This document shows positions 39,388 through 47,229 of a DNA stretch of 64,000 nucleotides, one piece after another. Position numbers and translations under genes: made by a program. Source of the stretch: Marisediminicola sp040546025 (GTDB lineage: Bacteria > Actinomycetota > Actinomycetes > Actinomycetales > Microbacteriaceae). The notes below the pieces were generated by a model. It saw nothing but the letters and a program-made list of their open reading frames with translations, was not told the origin of the DNA and made no database searches. Positions within the stretch are counted from its first letter, which is position 1, and the number at the start of each line of letters is the position of its first letter. The stretch is taken from positions 197,808 through 261,807 of the forward strand of contig NZ_JBEPNA010000003.1 in NCBI RefSeq assembly GCF_040546025.1, read 5' to 3'.

Positions 39388-40137
39388 ATGAGCGAGTTCA
39401 ACAAGACCCCCGGCCTCATCCTTTTGCCCGCGGTCGATGTCGCGGGCGGCAAGGCCGTCCGACTCACGCAGGGGGCGGCAGGCAGCGAGACCAACTACGG
39501 CGACCCCGTCGACGCGGCGGCCGACTGGGCCAGCCAGGGCGCCGAGTGGATCCACCTCGTCGACCTCGACGCCGCATTCGGTCGCGGCAACAACCACAGC
39601 GTGATCAAGAAGGTCATTCGCCAGGTGCGCGGCAACGTCATGATCGAGCTGTCCGGGGGCATCCGCGACGACGAGAGCCTTGAGGCCGCCCTCGCGACGG
39701 GTGCCAAGCGCATCAACCTCGGCACCGCCGCACTCGAGAACCCGGAGTGGGCCGCCCACGTTATCGCCGAGTATGGCGAGGCCATCGCGGTCGGCCTCGA
39801 TGTGCGCGGAACGACCCTCGCGGCGCGAGGCTGGACCGAGGAGGGCGGCGACCTCTGGCAGGTGCTCGACCGTCTCGAGCAGGCCGGGTGCGCCCGCTAC
39901 GTCGTCACCGACGTCACGAAGGACGGCACGCTGCAGGGACCGAACCTCTCCCTGTTGCGGGAGGTCGCCGACCGCACCGACAAGCCCGTCATCGCCTCCG
40001 GTGGCATCGCCAGCCTCGACGACATCGCCGACCTGCGTTCGCTCGTGCGCTACGGCGTCGAGGGCGCGATCGTCGGCAAGGCGCTCTACGCGAAGGCGTT
40101 CACCCTCGCCGAGGCGCTGGACGTCGCCAGCGACTGA
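39388..40137 (+). CDS. priA: Bifunctional HisA/TrpF isomerase (PriA)
   Basis: This 249-residue half-barrel isomerase acts on ProFAR in histidine synthesis. In actinobacteria the same protein (PriA) usually also isomerises PRA for tryptophan. It has LLPAVDVAGGKAVRL with the catalytic Asp, WIHLVDLDAAFGRG, and the phosphate loops SGGIRDD and SGGIASLDD. The second catalytic Asp is in VTDVTKDGTLQGPN. Dual function is inferred from the lineage. The SseB-like gene starts at the last base of its stop. Confidence 0.94.
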   Translation: MSEFNKTPGLILLPAVDVAGGKAVRLTQGAAGSETNYGDPVDAAADWASQGAEWIHLVDLDAAFGRGNNHSVIKKVIRQVRGNVMIELSGGIRDDESLEAALATGAKRINLGTAALENPEWAAHVIAEYGEAIAVGLDVRGTTLAARGWTEEGGDLWQVLDRLEQAGCARYVVTDVTKDGTLQGPNLSLLREVADRTDKPVIASGGIASLDDIADLRSLVRYGVEGAIVGKALYAKAFTLAEALDVASD

Positions 40138-40937
40138 TGCCGCTCGAGCAGCACGCCGGACACGAGGCAACCGACTCGGCCGGCACACCCTGGCAGGGCA
40201 GGAGCTTCGGTGACGCCGCCCCGTCCGACGATGACGGCTCCGCGCCGCCGGCATTGACCGAAATCCTGCGCGGGTTCCGTGAGGGCGAGGTCGACGCGGG
40301 CGCGGTCGTCGATGTCATTCGCGCGTCGAGGCTGCTGATCCCGCTCGTTGCGGAACTGGCCGAGGCCGGCGTCGGGCCAACGGGTCTGCGGATCGACAAG
40401 AGCGCCGACCTCTCGATCGTCACGGTGGCGGGGCCGGACGGGCGGGGCGTCATGCCCGTTTTCAGCTCGGTCGACAGCATGCGCCGCTGGAAGCCTCTGG
40501 CCAGGCCCGTGCCGGCGGATGCCGTGCGCGTCGGCCTCGCCGCCGCGAACGAGCAGACCGACCTCGTCGTTCTCGATCCGATGTCGGAGACCGAGTTCGT
40601 GATCCGGCGACCGGCGGTGTGGGCGATCGCGCAGCAGCTCCCGTGGGTGCCGAGCTACCTCGACAGAGACGTTGCGGCGGAATTCGCGAACTCGGTGAGA
40701 CCGGAGCAGCAGGTGCTCGCGGTCTCTCTCGCCGCCGGTGACCCTGGTGCGCGACTGGCGGGACCCGAGCTCGTGGTGACGCTCGAGCTCGCGCCCGGCC
40801 TCGACCAGTCCGCGCTCTCGGCCGTCGTCGCGCGGCTTCAGCAACGCTGGTCCGCCTCGGAGGTCATCGCGGCACGAGTCGACAGCGTCGCGGTCCGGCT
40901 GCGCCCGGCGGATTCTCCCGAGGCGCCGGAGCGCTAG
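40137..40937 (+). CDS. SseB family protein
   Basis: This 266-residue protein has an SseB-type N-terminal domain. The first part is LTEILRGFREGEVDAGAVVDVIRASRLLIPLVAE. The region VMPVFSSVDSMRRWKPLARPVPADAVRV and the WAIAQQLPWVPSY block follow. SseB-like proteins have no firmly known role; some are linked to serine sensitivity or type III secretion in other bacteria. Its coupling to hisA by a 1-nt overlap is common in actinobacteria. Confidence 0.88.
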   Translation: MPLEQHAGHEATDSAGTPWQGRSFGDAAPSDDDGSAPPALTEILRGFREGEVDAGAVVDVIRASRLLIPLVAELAEAGVGPTGLRIDKSADLSIVTVAGPDGRGVMPVFSSVDSMRRWKPLARPVPADAVRVGLAAANEQTDLVVLDPMSETEFVIRRPAVWAIAQQLPWVPSYLDRDVAAEFANSVRPEQQVLAVSLAAGDPGARLAGPELVVTLELAPGLDQSALSAVVARLQQRWSASEVIAARVDSVAVRLRPADSPEAPER

Positions 40938-40959
40938 CCTGCCGGCTGGTGCGCGGGCG

Positions 40960-41520
40960 CTAGCCGGAGTTGCAGCGGACCGACGGGTCGAAGAGTCCGA
41001 GACCGGCGTTCCGGGCATCCATCTCCGCCCTCTCCACGTCGGCGAGGTACCGGTCGTTCGGCTCGAACATTACCGAGTAGCCCAGCCCGCGGGCGGCGAG
41101 TTCGACACTCGCGTTCTGGCCGTCTGAGGTGAACACGGCTGCGAGGGTGCGCCCGTACTGGTCGGCGCGCTCGATGTCGTACTCGAGGCTGACGGTCGAG
41201 CCGACAGGCAGCAGAGCCGTGAGAAATTCGGATGCCTCGGGCCCGAGGCACTCGATCGGCGTGTCCTGCTTCTTCGTCTCGGGGGTGTCGATGTTGAGCA
41301 GCCGCACGCGCGTCACCGCGCCGCCGAGCAGAACGTCCACGGTGTCGCCGTCGATCACCCTGTCGACGACGGCGTCGTCGGGCGCACTGGGTCGGAGCGC
41401 ACGGCCGCCGGGCGCCGAGGCCCAGAGCCAACCGCCGGCCAGCACCGCGATCACGACGACGGCGATACCGAGTCGTTGACGTGCCCGGAGGCGCCGATGC
41501 CTGTTCTGCCACTCGTTCAT
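40960..41520 (-). CDS. Membrane-anchored thermonuclease (SNase-like)
   Basis: This 186-residue protein has one N-terminal membrane segment (about residues 17-34, LGIAVVVIAVLAGGWLW) and an extracytoplasmic staphylococcal-nuclease domain. Key residues are visible: VVDRVIDGDTVDVL and VRLLNIDTPET hold the metal-binding Asp and first catalytic Arg. The Asp-Arg in ADQYGRTLAAVF is a second catalytic part. It probably degrades DNA or RNA outside the membrane. The ATG has TAAGTT 7 nt upstream. It is convergent with the SseB-like gene. Confidence 0.9.
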   Translation of the reverse strand: MNEWQNRHRRLRARQRLGIAVVVIAVLAGGWLWASAPGGRALRPSAPDDAVVDRVIDGDTVDVLLGGAVTRVRLLNIDTPETKKQDTPIECLGPEASEFLTALLPVGSTVSLEYDIERADQYGRTLAAVFTSDGQNASVELAARGLGYSVMFEPNDRYLADVERAEMDARNAGLGLFDPSVRCNSG

Positions 41521-41527
41521 ACCGGGA

Positions 41528-41533
41528 AACTTA
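41528..41533 (-). promoter_or_regulatory. -10-like hexamer TAAGTT, predicted leaderless start for the nuclease gene
   Basis: On the minus strand it ends 7 nt before the ATG at 41520. Confidence 0.45.
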
Positions 41534-41556
41534 GGCCAGCGCGGAGGCGATCCGGC

Positions 41557-41925
41557 TCAGTTGACCGCCCCGGTGTACTTTTCGCCGGCACCCTTGCCCG
41601 GTGCGTCCGGAAACGGGGATGCCTCGCGGAAGGCGAGCTGCACCGAACGAAGCCCGTCGCGCAGAGCCCTCGCGTGCTGGTCGCCGAGGTCGGGCGCGGC
41701 AGCGGTGACGAGCCCGGCCAGCGCGTTGATGAGCTTGCGCGCCTCATCGAGGTCGAGCTGGGAGTCGGGGTCGTCGGCGAGGCCGCACTTCACGGCGGCG
41801 GCACTCAGCAGGTGCACGGCGACCGTGTTGATGACCTCGATCGCGGGCACGTCGGCGATGTCGCGGGCGGCGCTTTCGGCATCATCCGCTTCGGAAAACT
41901 CGTGAATGTGCGCGCTATCGCTCAT
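41557..41925 (-). CDS. DUF1844 family protein
   Basis: This 122-residue acidic protein matches DUF1844 (VINTVAVHLLSAAAVKCGL, then the LDLDEARKLINALAGLV helix). The function is unknown. It is conserved next to infC in actinobacteria, where it is divergently transcribed. GAGGA lies 7 nt before the ATG. The remaining upstream sequence is shared with the infC leader. Confidence 0.9.
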   Translation of the reverse strand: MSDSAHIHEFSEADDAESAARDIADVPAIEVINTVAVHLLSAAAVKCGLADDPDSQLDLDEARKLINALAGLVTAAAPDLGDQHARALRDGLRSVQLAFREASPFPDAPGKGAGEKYTGAVN

Positions 41926-42219
41926 GACTGGTTCCTCTGTTAGACTTCTGTCGGCTCCGGGGCTTCACCGCCTCGGAACGAAAGTGGAGATTCTCCCACC
42001 CGCGGTTACCGCTTCTTCAGGTTACCGGGTTGTTGGCACCCCGCCGACGAGCAGAAGGTTGCTCGAAGGTAGCCAGGGCGCCGGGCCAGTTTGCATCACA
42101 ACCCACCGAGTTCGTTTCTGGGGAGAGTGCTGCGGCTGTGCGTGAAGCTCCTCCTTTCGTCTGATGCCGGCACCGCCGGCACCCAACAGGCACACGAAAG
42201 CGAACCCAAGGAGCAACGC
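41926..42219 (+). promoter_or_regulatory. infC: infC leader region
   Basis: The 290 bases before infC hold no plausible gene. A TAGACT hexamer (41941-41946) could be the -10. A GTGGAGATT-CTCCCAC hairpin and a direct repeat of GGTTACCG (42004 and 42017 areas) follow. A ribosome-binding site AAGGAG ends at 42213. Leader-mediated control of the infC-rpmI-rplT unit is likely but not identified here. Confidence 0.4.
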
Positions 42220-43260
42220 ATCAGCGATCCCCGTACCAATGACCGAATCCGCGTACCGGAGGTCCGACTCGTTGGCCCAGCCGGCGAGCAGGTCGGTGTC
42301 GTGCGCATTGAAGACGCTATTCGTCTCGCTCAGGAGGCCGACCTGGATTTGGTTGAGGTAGCTCCCAATTCCAAGCCTCCCGTTGCCAAGATTATGGATT
42401 TCGGCAAGTTCAAGTACGAAACCGCCCAGAAGGCGAAAGAAGCACGCCGCCACCAGGCGAACACGATCCTCAAAGAGGTGCGCTTCCGCCTCAAGATCGA
42501 CACGCACGACTACGAGACCAAGCGCAAGCGCGCCGAGGGCTTCCTGAAGGCCGGCGACAAGGTCAAGGCCATGATCCTGTTCCGCGGTCGCGAGCAGTCG
42601 CGCCCCGAGCAGGGTGTGCGACTTCTGCAGCGCTTCGCCGAGGATGTCGCGGAGTTCGGCTCGGTCGAGTCGACGCCGATGATCGACGGTCGCAACATGG
42701 TCATGGTCATCGGGCCGGTCAAGAACAAGTCCGAGGCCAAGGCCGAGTCCGAGGCCAAGCGCGCGGCGTCGAAGCCGGCTCGCGCCGAGCGTCCCGCTGC
42801 CGCTCCCGGAACCACGAGCGCGCCCGCAGCATCGACCCTGATCGCCGACGCGGCTCCTGCCGTGAAGAAGGCCGCCGAGGCCCCGAGGTCTGCGCCCGCA
42901 CCGAAGGCGACCCCGGTCGTCGAGGAAAAGCAAGCAGAGGCCAAGCCAGTCGAGGCCAAGGCCGCCGAAGCGGAAGCGCCCGAGGTCGCGGCGCCCGCTG
43001 CGAAGGCTGCTGACGTGAAGCCGGCGGAAGCTAAGCCCGCAGCGAAGGCCACCCCGGCGGCCGCAGCACCCAAAGCCCCGGCCGCTGCGGCACCTGCGGC
43101 TGCGGCTGCACCGGCGAAGCCCGCCGCGACGCCGAAGCCGAGCGGTGCGGTTCCCAGGCCGTCGCCGAAGGCCCCGGCCATTCCCAAGGCTCCGGCAATG
43201 CCGCAGCCCCCCAAAGCTGCACCAGCAGATGTAGCGCCGGGCACGCCCGGTGCCAAGTAG
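42220..43260 (+). CDS. infC: Translation initiation factor IF-3 with long Ala/Pro-rich tail, ATC start
   Basis: IF-3 controls start-codon selection on the 30S subunit. The core (residues 1-~170: RTNDRIRVPEVRLVGPAGEQVG, PVAKIMDFGKFKYE, FRGREQSRPEQG, MVMVIGP) is complete. A ~175-residue low-complexity Ala/Pro/Lys/Glu tail follows, nearly doubling the usual size. I place the start at the ATC codon 42220 because AAGGAG (42208-42213) lies 6 nt upstream, the core begins there, and no ATG, GTG or TTG fits. Rare starts are a known self-control device of infC. rpmI and rplT follow. Confidence 0.9.
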   Translation: MSDPRTNDRIRVPEVRLVGPAGEQVGVVRIEDAIRLAQEADLDLVEVAPNSKPPVAKIMDFGKFKYETAQKAKEARRHQANTILKEVRFRLKIDTHDYETKRKRAEGFLKAGDKVKAMILFRGREQSRPEQGVRLLQRFAEDVAEFGSVESTPMIDGRNMVMVIGPVKNKSEAKAESEAKRAASKPARAERPAAAPGTTSAPAASTLIADAAPAVKKAAEAPRSAPAPKATPVVEEKQAEAKPVEAKAAEAEAPEVAAPAAKAADVKPAEAKPAAKATPAAAAPKAPAAAAPAAAAAPAKPAATPKPSGAVPRPSPKAPAIPKAPAMPQPPKAAPADVAPGTPGAK

Positions 43261-43284
43261 TACGACAGATACGAGGAGAGACAC

Positions 43285-43479
43285 ATGCCCAAGATGAAGA
43301 CCCATTCGGGTACCAAGAAGCGCTTCAAGATCACCGGTAGCGGCAAGGTCATGAAGCAGCAGGCCGGTATGCGGCACAACCTGGAGGTCAAGTCCAGCGT
43401 CGTCACTCGTCGTCTGAACCAGGAAAAGGTGCTGGCCCCGGCCGACGCCAAGCTCGTCAAGCGCCTCCTCGGCAAGTAG
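43285..43479 (+). CDS. rpmI: Ribosomal protein L35
   Basis: This 64-residue basic protein of the large subunit has the expected N-terminus PKMKTHSGTKKRFKITGSGKV and the conserved KRLLGK end. GAGGAGAGA precedes the ATG by 4 nt. It lies between infC and rplT in the standard order. Confidence 0.97.
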   Translation: MPKMKTHSGTKKRFKITGSGKVMKQQAGMRHNLEVKSSVVTRRLNQEKVLAPADAKLVKRLLGK

Positions 43480-43509
43480 CCCGACCCACCAACCTCAAGG
43501 AACCAAATC

Positions 43510-43896
43510 ATGGCAAGAGTAAAAAGGGCTGTCAACGCCCACAAGAAGCGTCGGGTCATCCTCGAACGCGCCAAGGGTTACCGTGGCCAGCGTTCGCGCC
43601 TGTACCGCAAGGCAAAAGAACAGCTGATCCACTCGTTCGTCTATTCCTACCGCGACCGTCGCCAGCGCAAGGGTGACTTCCGTCGCCTGTGGATTCAGCG
43701 CATCAACGCGGCATCGCGTGCCAACGGCCTGACCTACAACCGCTTCATCCAGGGACTCAACCTGGCCGGAGTCCAGGTCGACCGTCGCATCCTCGCCGAC
43801 CTGGCCGTCACCGACCCCGCGACCTTCGCGGCGATCGTTGCGACCGCGAAGGCAGCACTTCCGGCCGACACCAGCGCGCCGAGAGTTGCCGCGTAG
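43510..43896 (+). CDS. rplT: Ribosomal protein L20
   Basis: This 128-residue large-subunit protein has the L20 N-terminus ARVKRAVNAHKKRRVILERAKGYRGQRSRLYR and the motif WIQRINAASRANGLTYNRFI. L20 binds 23S rRNA early in assembly and represses its operon in some bacteria. CAAGGAACC lies before the ATG. Confidence 0.97.
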   Translation: MARVKRAVNAHKKRRVILERAKGYRGQRSRLYRKAKEQLIHSFVYSYRDRRQRKGDFRRLWIQRINAASRANGLTYNRFIQGLNLAGVQVDRRILADLAVTDPATFAAIVATAKAALPADTSAPRVAA

Positions 43897-43906
43897 GTTC
43901 GACTAA

Positions 43907-43912
43907 TAAGCT
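43907..43912 (+). promoter_or_regulatory. -10-like hexamer TAAGCT, predicted leaderless start for the rRNA methyltransferase gene
   Basis: TAAGCT ends 6 nt before the ATG at 43919. Confidence 0.45.
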
Positions 43913-43918
43913 GTCGAC

Positions 43919-44740
43919 ATGATCGATAACCCGCGTTCTCCACGAGTTCGCGCGGTGGCAAAGCTCGCCAAGAGAGACGCCCGGTCGCAGACCGGGCTCT
44001 TTCTTTTGGAGGGCCCACAAGCCGTCGCAGAAGCACTCACTTTCCGGCCGCAACTCGTGGTGGAGCTGTACGCGACGCCGACGGCAATCGAGCGGTATTC
44101 CGACATCGCCCAGGCCGCGTCCGTCGCGGGGATCGAGGTGGAGTTTGTCACCGAACTCGTGCTCGAGTCGATGGCTGACACTGTCACGCCGCAGGGCATC
44201 GTCGCGGTCTGCCACCAGTTCCCGACCTCGGTCAAGGACATCCTCAAGCCGGATGCCGAGGGCAACGGCCCCAAGCTGATCGCGATCCTCGAAGAGGTGA
44301 GGGACCCGGGCAACGCCGGCACGATCATCCGGGCCGCGGATGCCGCTGGGGCCGACGGCGTCATTTTCACCGGGCGCAGTGTCGACCTCTACAACCCGAA
44401 GGTCGTGCGCTCGTCGACGGGATCGATCTTCCATGTGCCTGTGGCGGTGGGAGCCGACTTCGACACCGTGCTCGAGCGGGCCCACGAGGCCGGGTTGTTC
44501 GTGATCGCCGCTGATGTCAAGGGCGACGACCTGCTCGCCGCCCGCCAGGATGGCGTGCTCGCGCGTCCGACGGCGTGGGTGTTCGGCAATGAGGCGCGAG
44601 GGCTCTCCGACGAGAACCTCGCGATGACCGATCTCGCCCTCACGGTGCCCATCTACGGGCACGCCGAGTCGATGAACCTCGCCACCGCCGCCTCCGTCTG
44701 CCTGTACGAAAGCGCCTTCTCACAACGTTCCGCCGGCTGA
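43919..44740 (+). CDS. TrmH/SpoU family RNA 2'-O-methyltransferase
   Basis: This 273-residue SPOUT methyltransferase has an N-terminal substrate-binding domain (TGLFLLEGPQAVAEAL). The knotted SAM domain has motif 1 VRDPGNAGTIIRAADAAG, motif 2 WVFGNEARGLS and motif 3 VPIYGHAESMNLATAASVCLYE. It probably methylates a ribose of 23S rRNA, like TsnR/RlmB relatives. Its position after rplT is conserved in actinobacteria. Confidence 0.93.
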   Translation: MIDNPRSPRVRAVAKLAKRDARSQTGLFLLEGPQAVAEALTFRPQLVVELYATPTAIERYSDIAQAASVAGIEVEFVTELVLESMADTVTPQGIVAVCHQFPTSVKDILKPDAEGNGPKLIAILEEVRDPGNAGTIIRAADAAGADGVIFTGRSVDLYNPKVVRSSTGSIFHVPVAVGADFDTVLERAHEAGLFVIAADVKGDDLLAARQDGVLARPTAWVFGNEARGLSDENLAMTDLALTVPIYGHAESMNLATAASVCLYESAFSQRSAG

Positions 44741-44838
44741 CTACACCACGCATCTCGAGTCACTTCCGCAGATTGCGGGATTGTTACGACTGGCCCGTGG
44801 GGTTAGTGGGCGTTCTCACAGTGTGGTTGGGTAGTGGC

Positions 44839-45594
44839 ATGGTGCAAGCACGCAGCGGTGAACCCCTGGTCGTCGTCGATCACGTCAACAAGCACTACGG
44901 TGCCCTTCACGTGCTGAAGGACATTTCCACGACGGTAACCCGCGGTGAGGTCGTCGTCGTCATCGGACCCAGCGGGTCGGGCAAGTCCACCCTCTGCCGG
45001 GCGATCAACCGGCTCGAGACCATCGACGACGGGCTCATCACCATCGACGGCACCGAGCTGCCGAAGGAGGGCGCCGGCCTCGCAAAGCTGCGCGCCGACG
45101 TCGGCATGGTATTCCAGTCGTTCAACCTCTTCGCGCACAAGACGGTGCTCGAGAACGTGACCCTCGGCCCCATCAAGGTTCGTGGACTTTCGAAAGCGGA
45201 TGCCGAGAAGAAGGCCATGGCCCTGCTCGAACGCGTCGGTGTCGCCAACCAGGCGAAGAAGATGCCGGCCCAGCTCTCCGGCGGCCAGCAGCAGCGAGTG
45301 GCGATCGCCCGCGCCCTCGCGATGGAGCCGAAGCTCATGCTGCTCGACGAGCCCACCTCGGCGCTCGACCCCGAGATGATCAACGAGGTTCTCGACGTGA
45401 TGGTCGGCCTCGCCAAAGACGGAATGACGATGATCGTGGTCACCCACGAGATGGGCTTCGCGCGCAAGGCCGCCGACCGCGTGCTGTTCATGGCGGAGGG
45501 TGCGATCGTCGAGGAGGCCACCCCAGAGGAGTTCTTCACGGCCCCGAAGACCGACCGGGCCAAGGACTTCCTCTCCAAAATACTTACGCACTAA
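44839..45594 (+). CDS. gluA: Polar amino acid (glutamate-type) ABC transporter ATPase
   Basis: This 251-residue ATPase of the GlnQ/GluA group has Walker A GPSGSGKST, Q-loop MVFQSFNLFAHKTVLENV, signature LSGGQQQRVAIARAL, Walker B LMLLDEPTSALDPE and H-loop VVTHEMGFA. The gene order ATPase, binding protein, permease, permease equals gluABCD of Corynebacterium. I use the ATG at 44839; an in-frame GTG directly after and an upstream start at 44773 are alternatives. No regulator lies next to it. Confidence 0.93.
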   Translation: MVQARSGEPLVVVDHVNKHYGALHVLKDISTTVTRGEVVVVIGPSGSGKSTLCRAINRLETIDDGLITIDGTELPKEGAGLAKLRADVGMVFQSFNLFAHKTVLENVTLGPIKVRGLSKADAEKKAMALLERVGVANQAKKMPAQLSGGQQQRVAIARALAMEPKLMLLDEPTSALDPEMINEVLDVMVGLAKDGMTMIVVTHEMGFARKAADRVLFMAEGAIVEEATPEEFFTAPKTDRAKDFLSKILTH

Positions 45595-45629
45595 CCAGTG
45601 GGTAGGACACACAGCACAAGGAGCGAATT

Positions 45630-46508
45630 ATGAGACTCAAAAAAGGTCTGATGGTCTCTGCCATGGCCGCCGTCGCGGTCCTCGGACTGAGCGCCTGCAC
45701 CGATTCCGAGGCGCCCACCGCCGAGCCAGAGGTTCAGGAGGAGGTCGAGTTCGAGGCGGGCACGACCATGGCCGAGCTCAACGAGGCCGGCGAGATCACG
45801 ATCGGCACCAAGTTCGACCAGCCCCTCTTCGGGCTCGTCGGCCCGGACAACGTTCCCGTTGGCTTCGACGTCGAGATCGGCAAGGTCATCGCCGCCGAGC
45901 TGGGCATCGCCGCCGAGGACATCAACTGGGTCGAGGCCATCTCCGCCAACCGCGAGCCGTTCATCCAGAATGGGGAGGTCGACCTCGTCGTCGCGACCTA
46001 CACGATCAACGACACCCGCAAGGAAGTTGTCGCGTTCGCCGGTCCGTACTACATCGCCGGCCAGGACCTTCTCGTCGCAGCTGACAACCCCGACGGCATC
46101 GAGGGCCCGGAGTACTTCACGGAGAACCCCGACGCGGTCGTCTGCACCGTCAGCGGTTCGACCTCGGAGAAGAACATCCGCGAGTACACCGACAACGTCA
46201 TCGCGGCCAACGGCTACTCCGACTGCCTCGAGCCCCTGCGCACGGGAGCTGCCGCCGCGGTCACGACCGACAACGTCATCCTCGCCGGTCTCGCCGACCA
46301 AAGCGACGGCGAGTTCGAGGTCGTGAACAACGCGTTCACCGAGGAGCCCTACGGCATCGGCGTCGCGCTGGAGGACACGGAGTTCCGTGACTTCATCAAC
46401 GACACGCTCGAGGCAGCGTTCGAAGACGGCCGTTGGGTGGATGCCTGGGAGGCGACCGCAGGCGTCGTGCTCGACACGCCCGAGCCGCCGACCGTCGACC
46501 GCTACTAA
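45630..46508 (+). CDS. gluB: Glutamate-type ABC transporter substrate-binding lipoprotein
   Basis: This 292-residue type II periplasmic-binding-protein homologue has a lipoprotein signal. It has a basic start, a hydrophobic core, and the lipobox LSAC at residues ~18-21. The ligand-binding motifs are IGTKFDQPLFGLVGPDN, GFDVEIGKVIAAELG and VVATYTINDTRKEVVAFAGPYY. It would capture a polar amino acid, probably glutamate, outside the membrane. CAAGGAGC precedes the ATG. A strong hairpin follows before the permeases. Confidence 0.94.
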   Translation: MRLKKGLMVSAMAAVAVLGLSACTDSEAPTAEPEVQEEVEFEAGTTMAELNEAGEITIGTKFDQPLFGLVGPDNVPVGFDVEIGKVIAAELGIAAEDINWVEAISANREPFIQNGEVDLVVATYTINDTRKEVVAFAGPYYIAGQDLLVAADNPDGIEGPEYFTENPDAVVCTVSGSTSEKNIREYTDNVIAANGYSDCLEPLRTGAAAAVTTDNVILAGLADQSDGEFEVVNNAFTEEPYGIGVALEDTEFRDFINDTLEAAFEDGRWVDAWEATAGVVLDTPEPPTVDRY

Positions 46509-46519
46509 CACCAAGTGAG

Positions 46520-46552
46520 AGTCGGCCCGTCCGCACCGCGGACGGGCCGACT
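46520..46552 (+). terminator. Intra-operon stem-loop between gluB and gluC
   Basis: The 14-bp perfect arms AGTCGGCCCGTCCG and CGGACGGGCCGACT have a 5-nt loop. There is no T run, so it is more likely an attenuator or mRNA stabiliser that keeps the binding protein more abundant than the permeases. Confidence 0.7.
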
Positions 46553-46581
46553 GCCACGATCACAGAAAACAGGGGCCGTTC

Positions 46582-47229
46582 ATGGACGCGATCATCGAAG
46601 GGCTGCCGCTCTTCATCGACGGCTTCCTGCGCACGCTGAGCTTGCTCGGCGTCGCCGGGGTGGGCGCACTCATCATCGGCATCTTCATCGCGGCCATGCG
46701 GATCTCTCCCGTCGCGTCCCTGCGTCTGATCGCCACGGCCTACACCGAGCTCGTTCGCAATACGCCGCTGACTCTCGTGCTGTTCGGCTGCGCCTTCGTG
46801 CTGCCCTACCTTGGGGTGAGGCTCGACTACTTCACCCTCGCAGCCATCGGCCTCACCGTCTACACGTCGCCTTTCGTGGCCGAGGCGCTCCGATCGGGCG
46901 TCAACGGGGTCTCCGTCGGCCAGGCCGAGGCTGCCCGCAGCATCGGGCTCACCTTCGGGCAGACGCTCGGGTTCGTGGTGATGCCTCAGGCCATCCGTAT
47001 GGTCATCCCGCCGCTCATCAACGTCTTCATCGCCCTCACGAAGAACACCTCCGTCGCCGGCGGGTTCTTCGTCCTCGAACTGTTCGCCCAATCTCGGCGG
47101 GTCATCAACGATCGGGGCGACGAGGTGCTCGCGATCCTGCTCGCGGTCGCGGCCTTCTATCTCATCATCACCGTGCCCCTCGGCCTCATCGCCGGGGCCA
47201 TCGAAAAGCGAGTGGCGGTCCTCCGATGA
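46582..47229 (+). CDS. gluC: Amino acid ABC transporter permease
   Basis: This 215-residue inner-membrane permease of the HisMQ family has about five helices. The EAA loop is EALRSGVNGVSVGQAEAARSIG, followed by GFVVMPQAIRMVIPPLINVFI. It pairs with the next gene as a heterodimeric channel. The ATG follows GGGGCC with no strong ribosome-binding site. Its stop overlaps the next ATG by 4 nt. Confidence 0.93.
   Translation: MDAIIEGLPLFIDGFLRTLSLLGVAGVGALIIGIFIAAMRISPVASLRLIATAYTELVRNTPLTLVLFGCAFVLPYLGVRLDYFTLAAIGLTVYTSPFVAEALRSGVNGVSVGQAEAARSIGLTFGQTLGFVVMPQAIRMVIPPLINVFIALTKNTSVAGGFFVLELFAQSRRVINDRGDEVLAILLAVAAFYLIITVPLGLIAGAIEKRVAVLR

Noticed and set aside
42510..43574. Ala-rich minus-strand frame across infC, rpmI and the start of rplT
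   Set aside because: It is antisense of the low-complexity infC tail and of two ribosomal protein genes.
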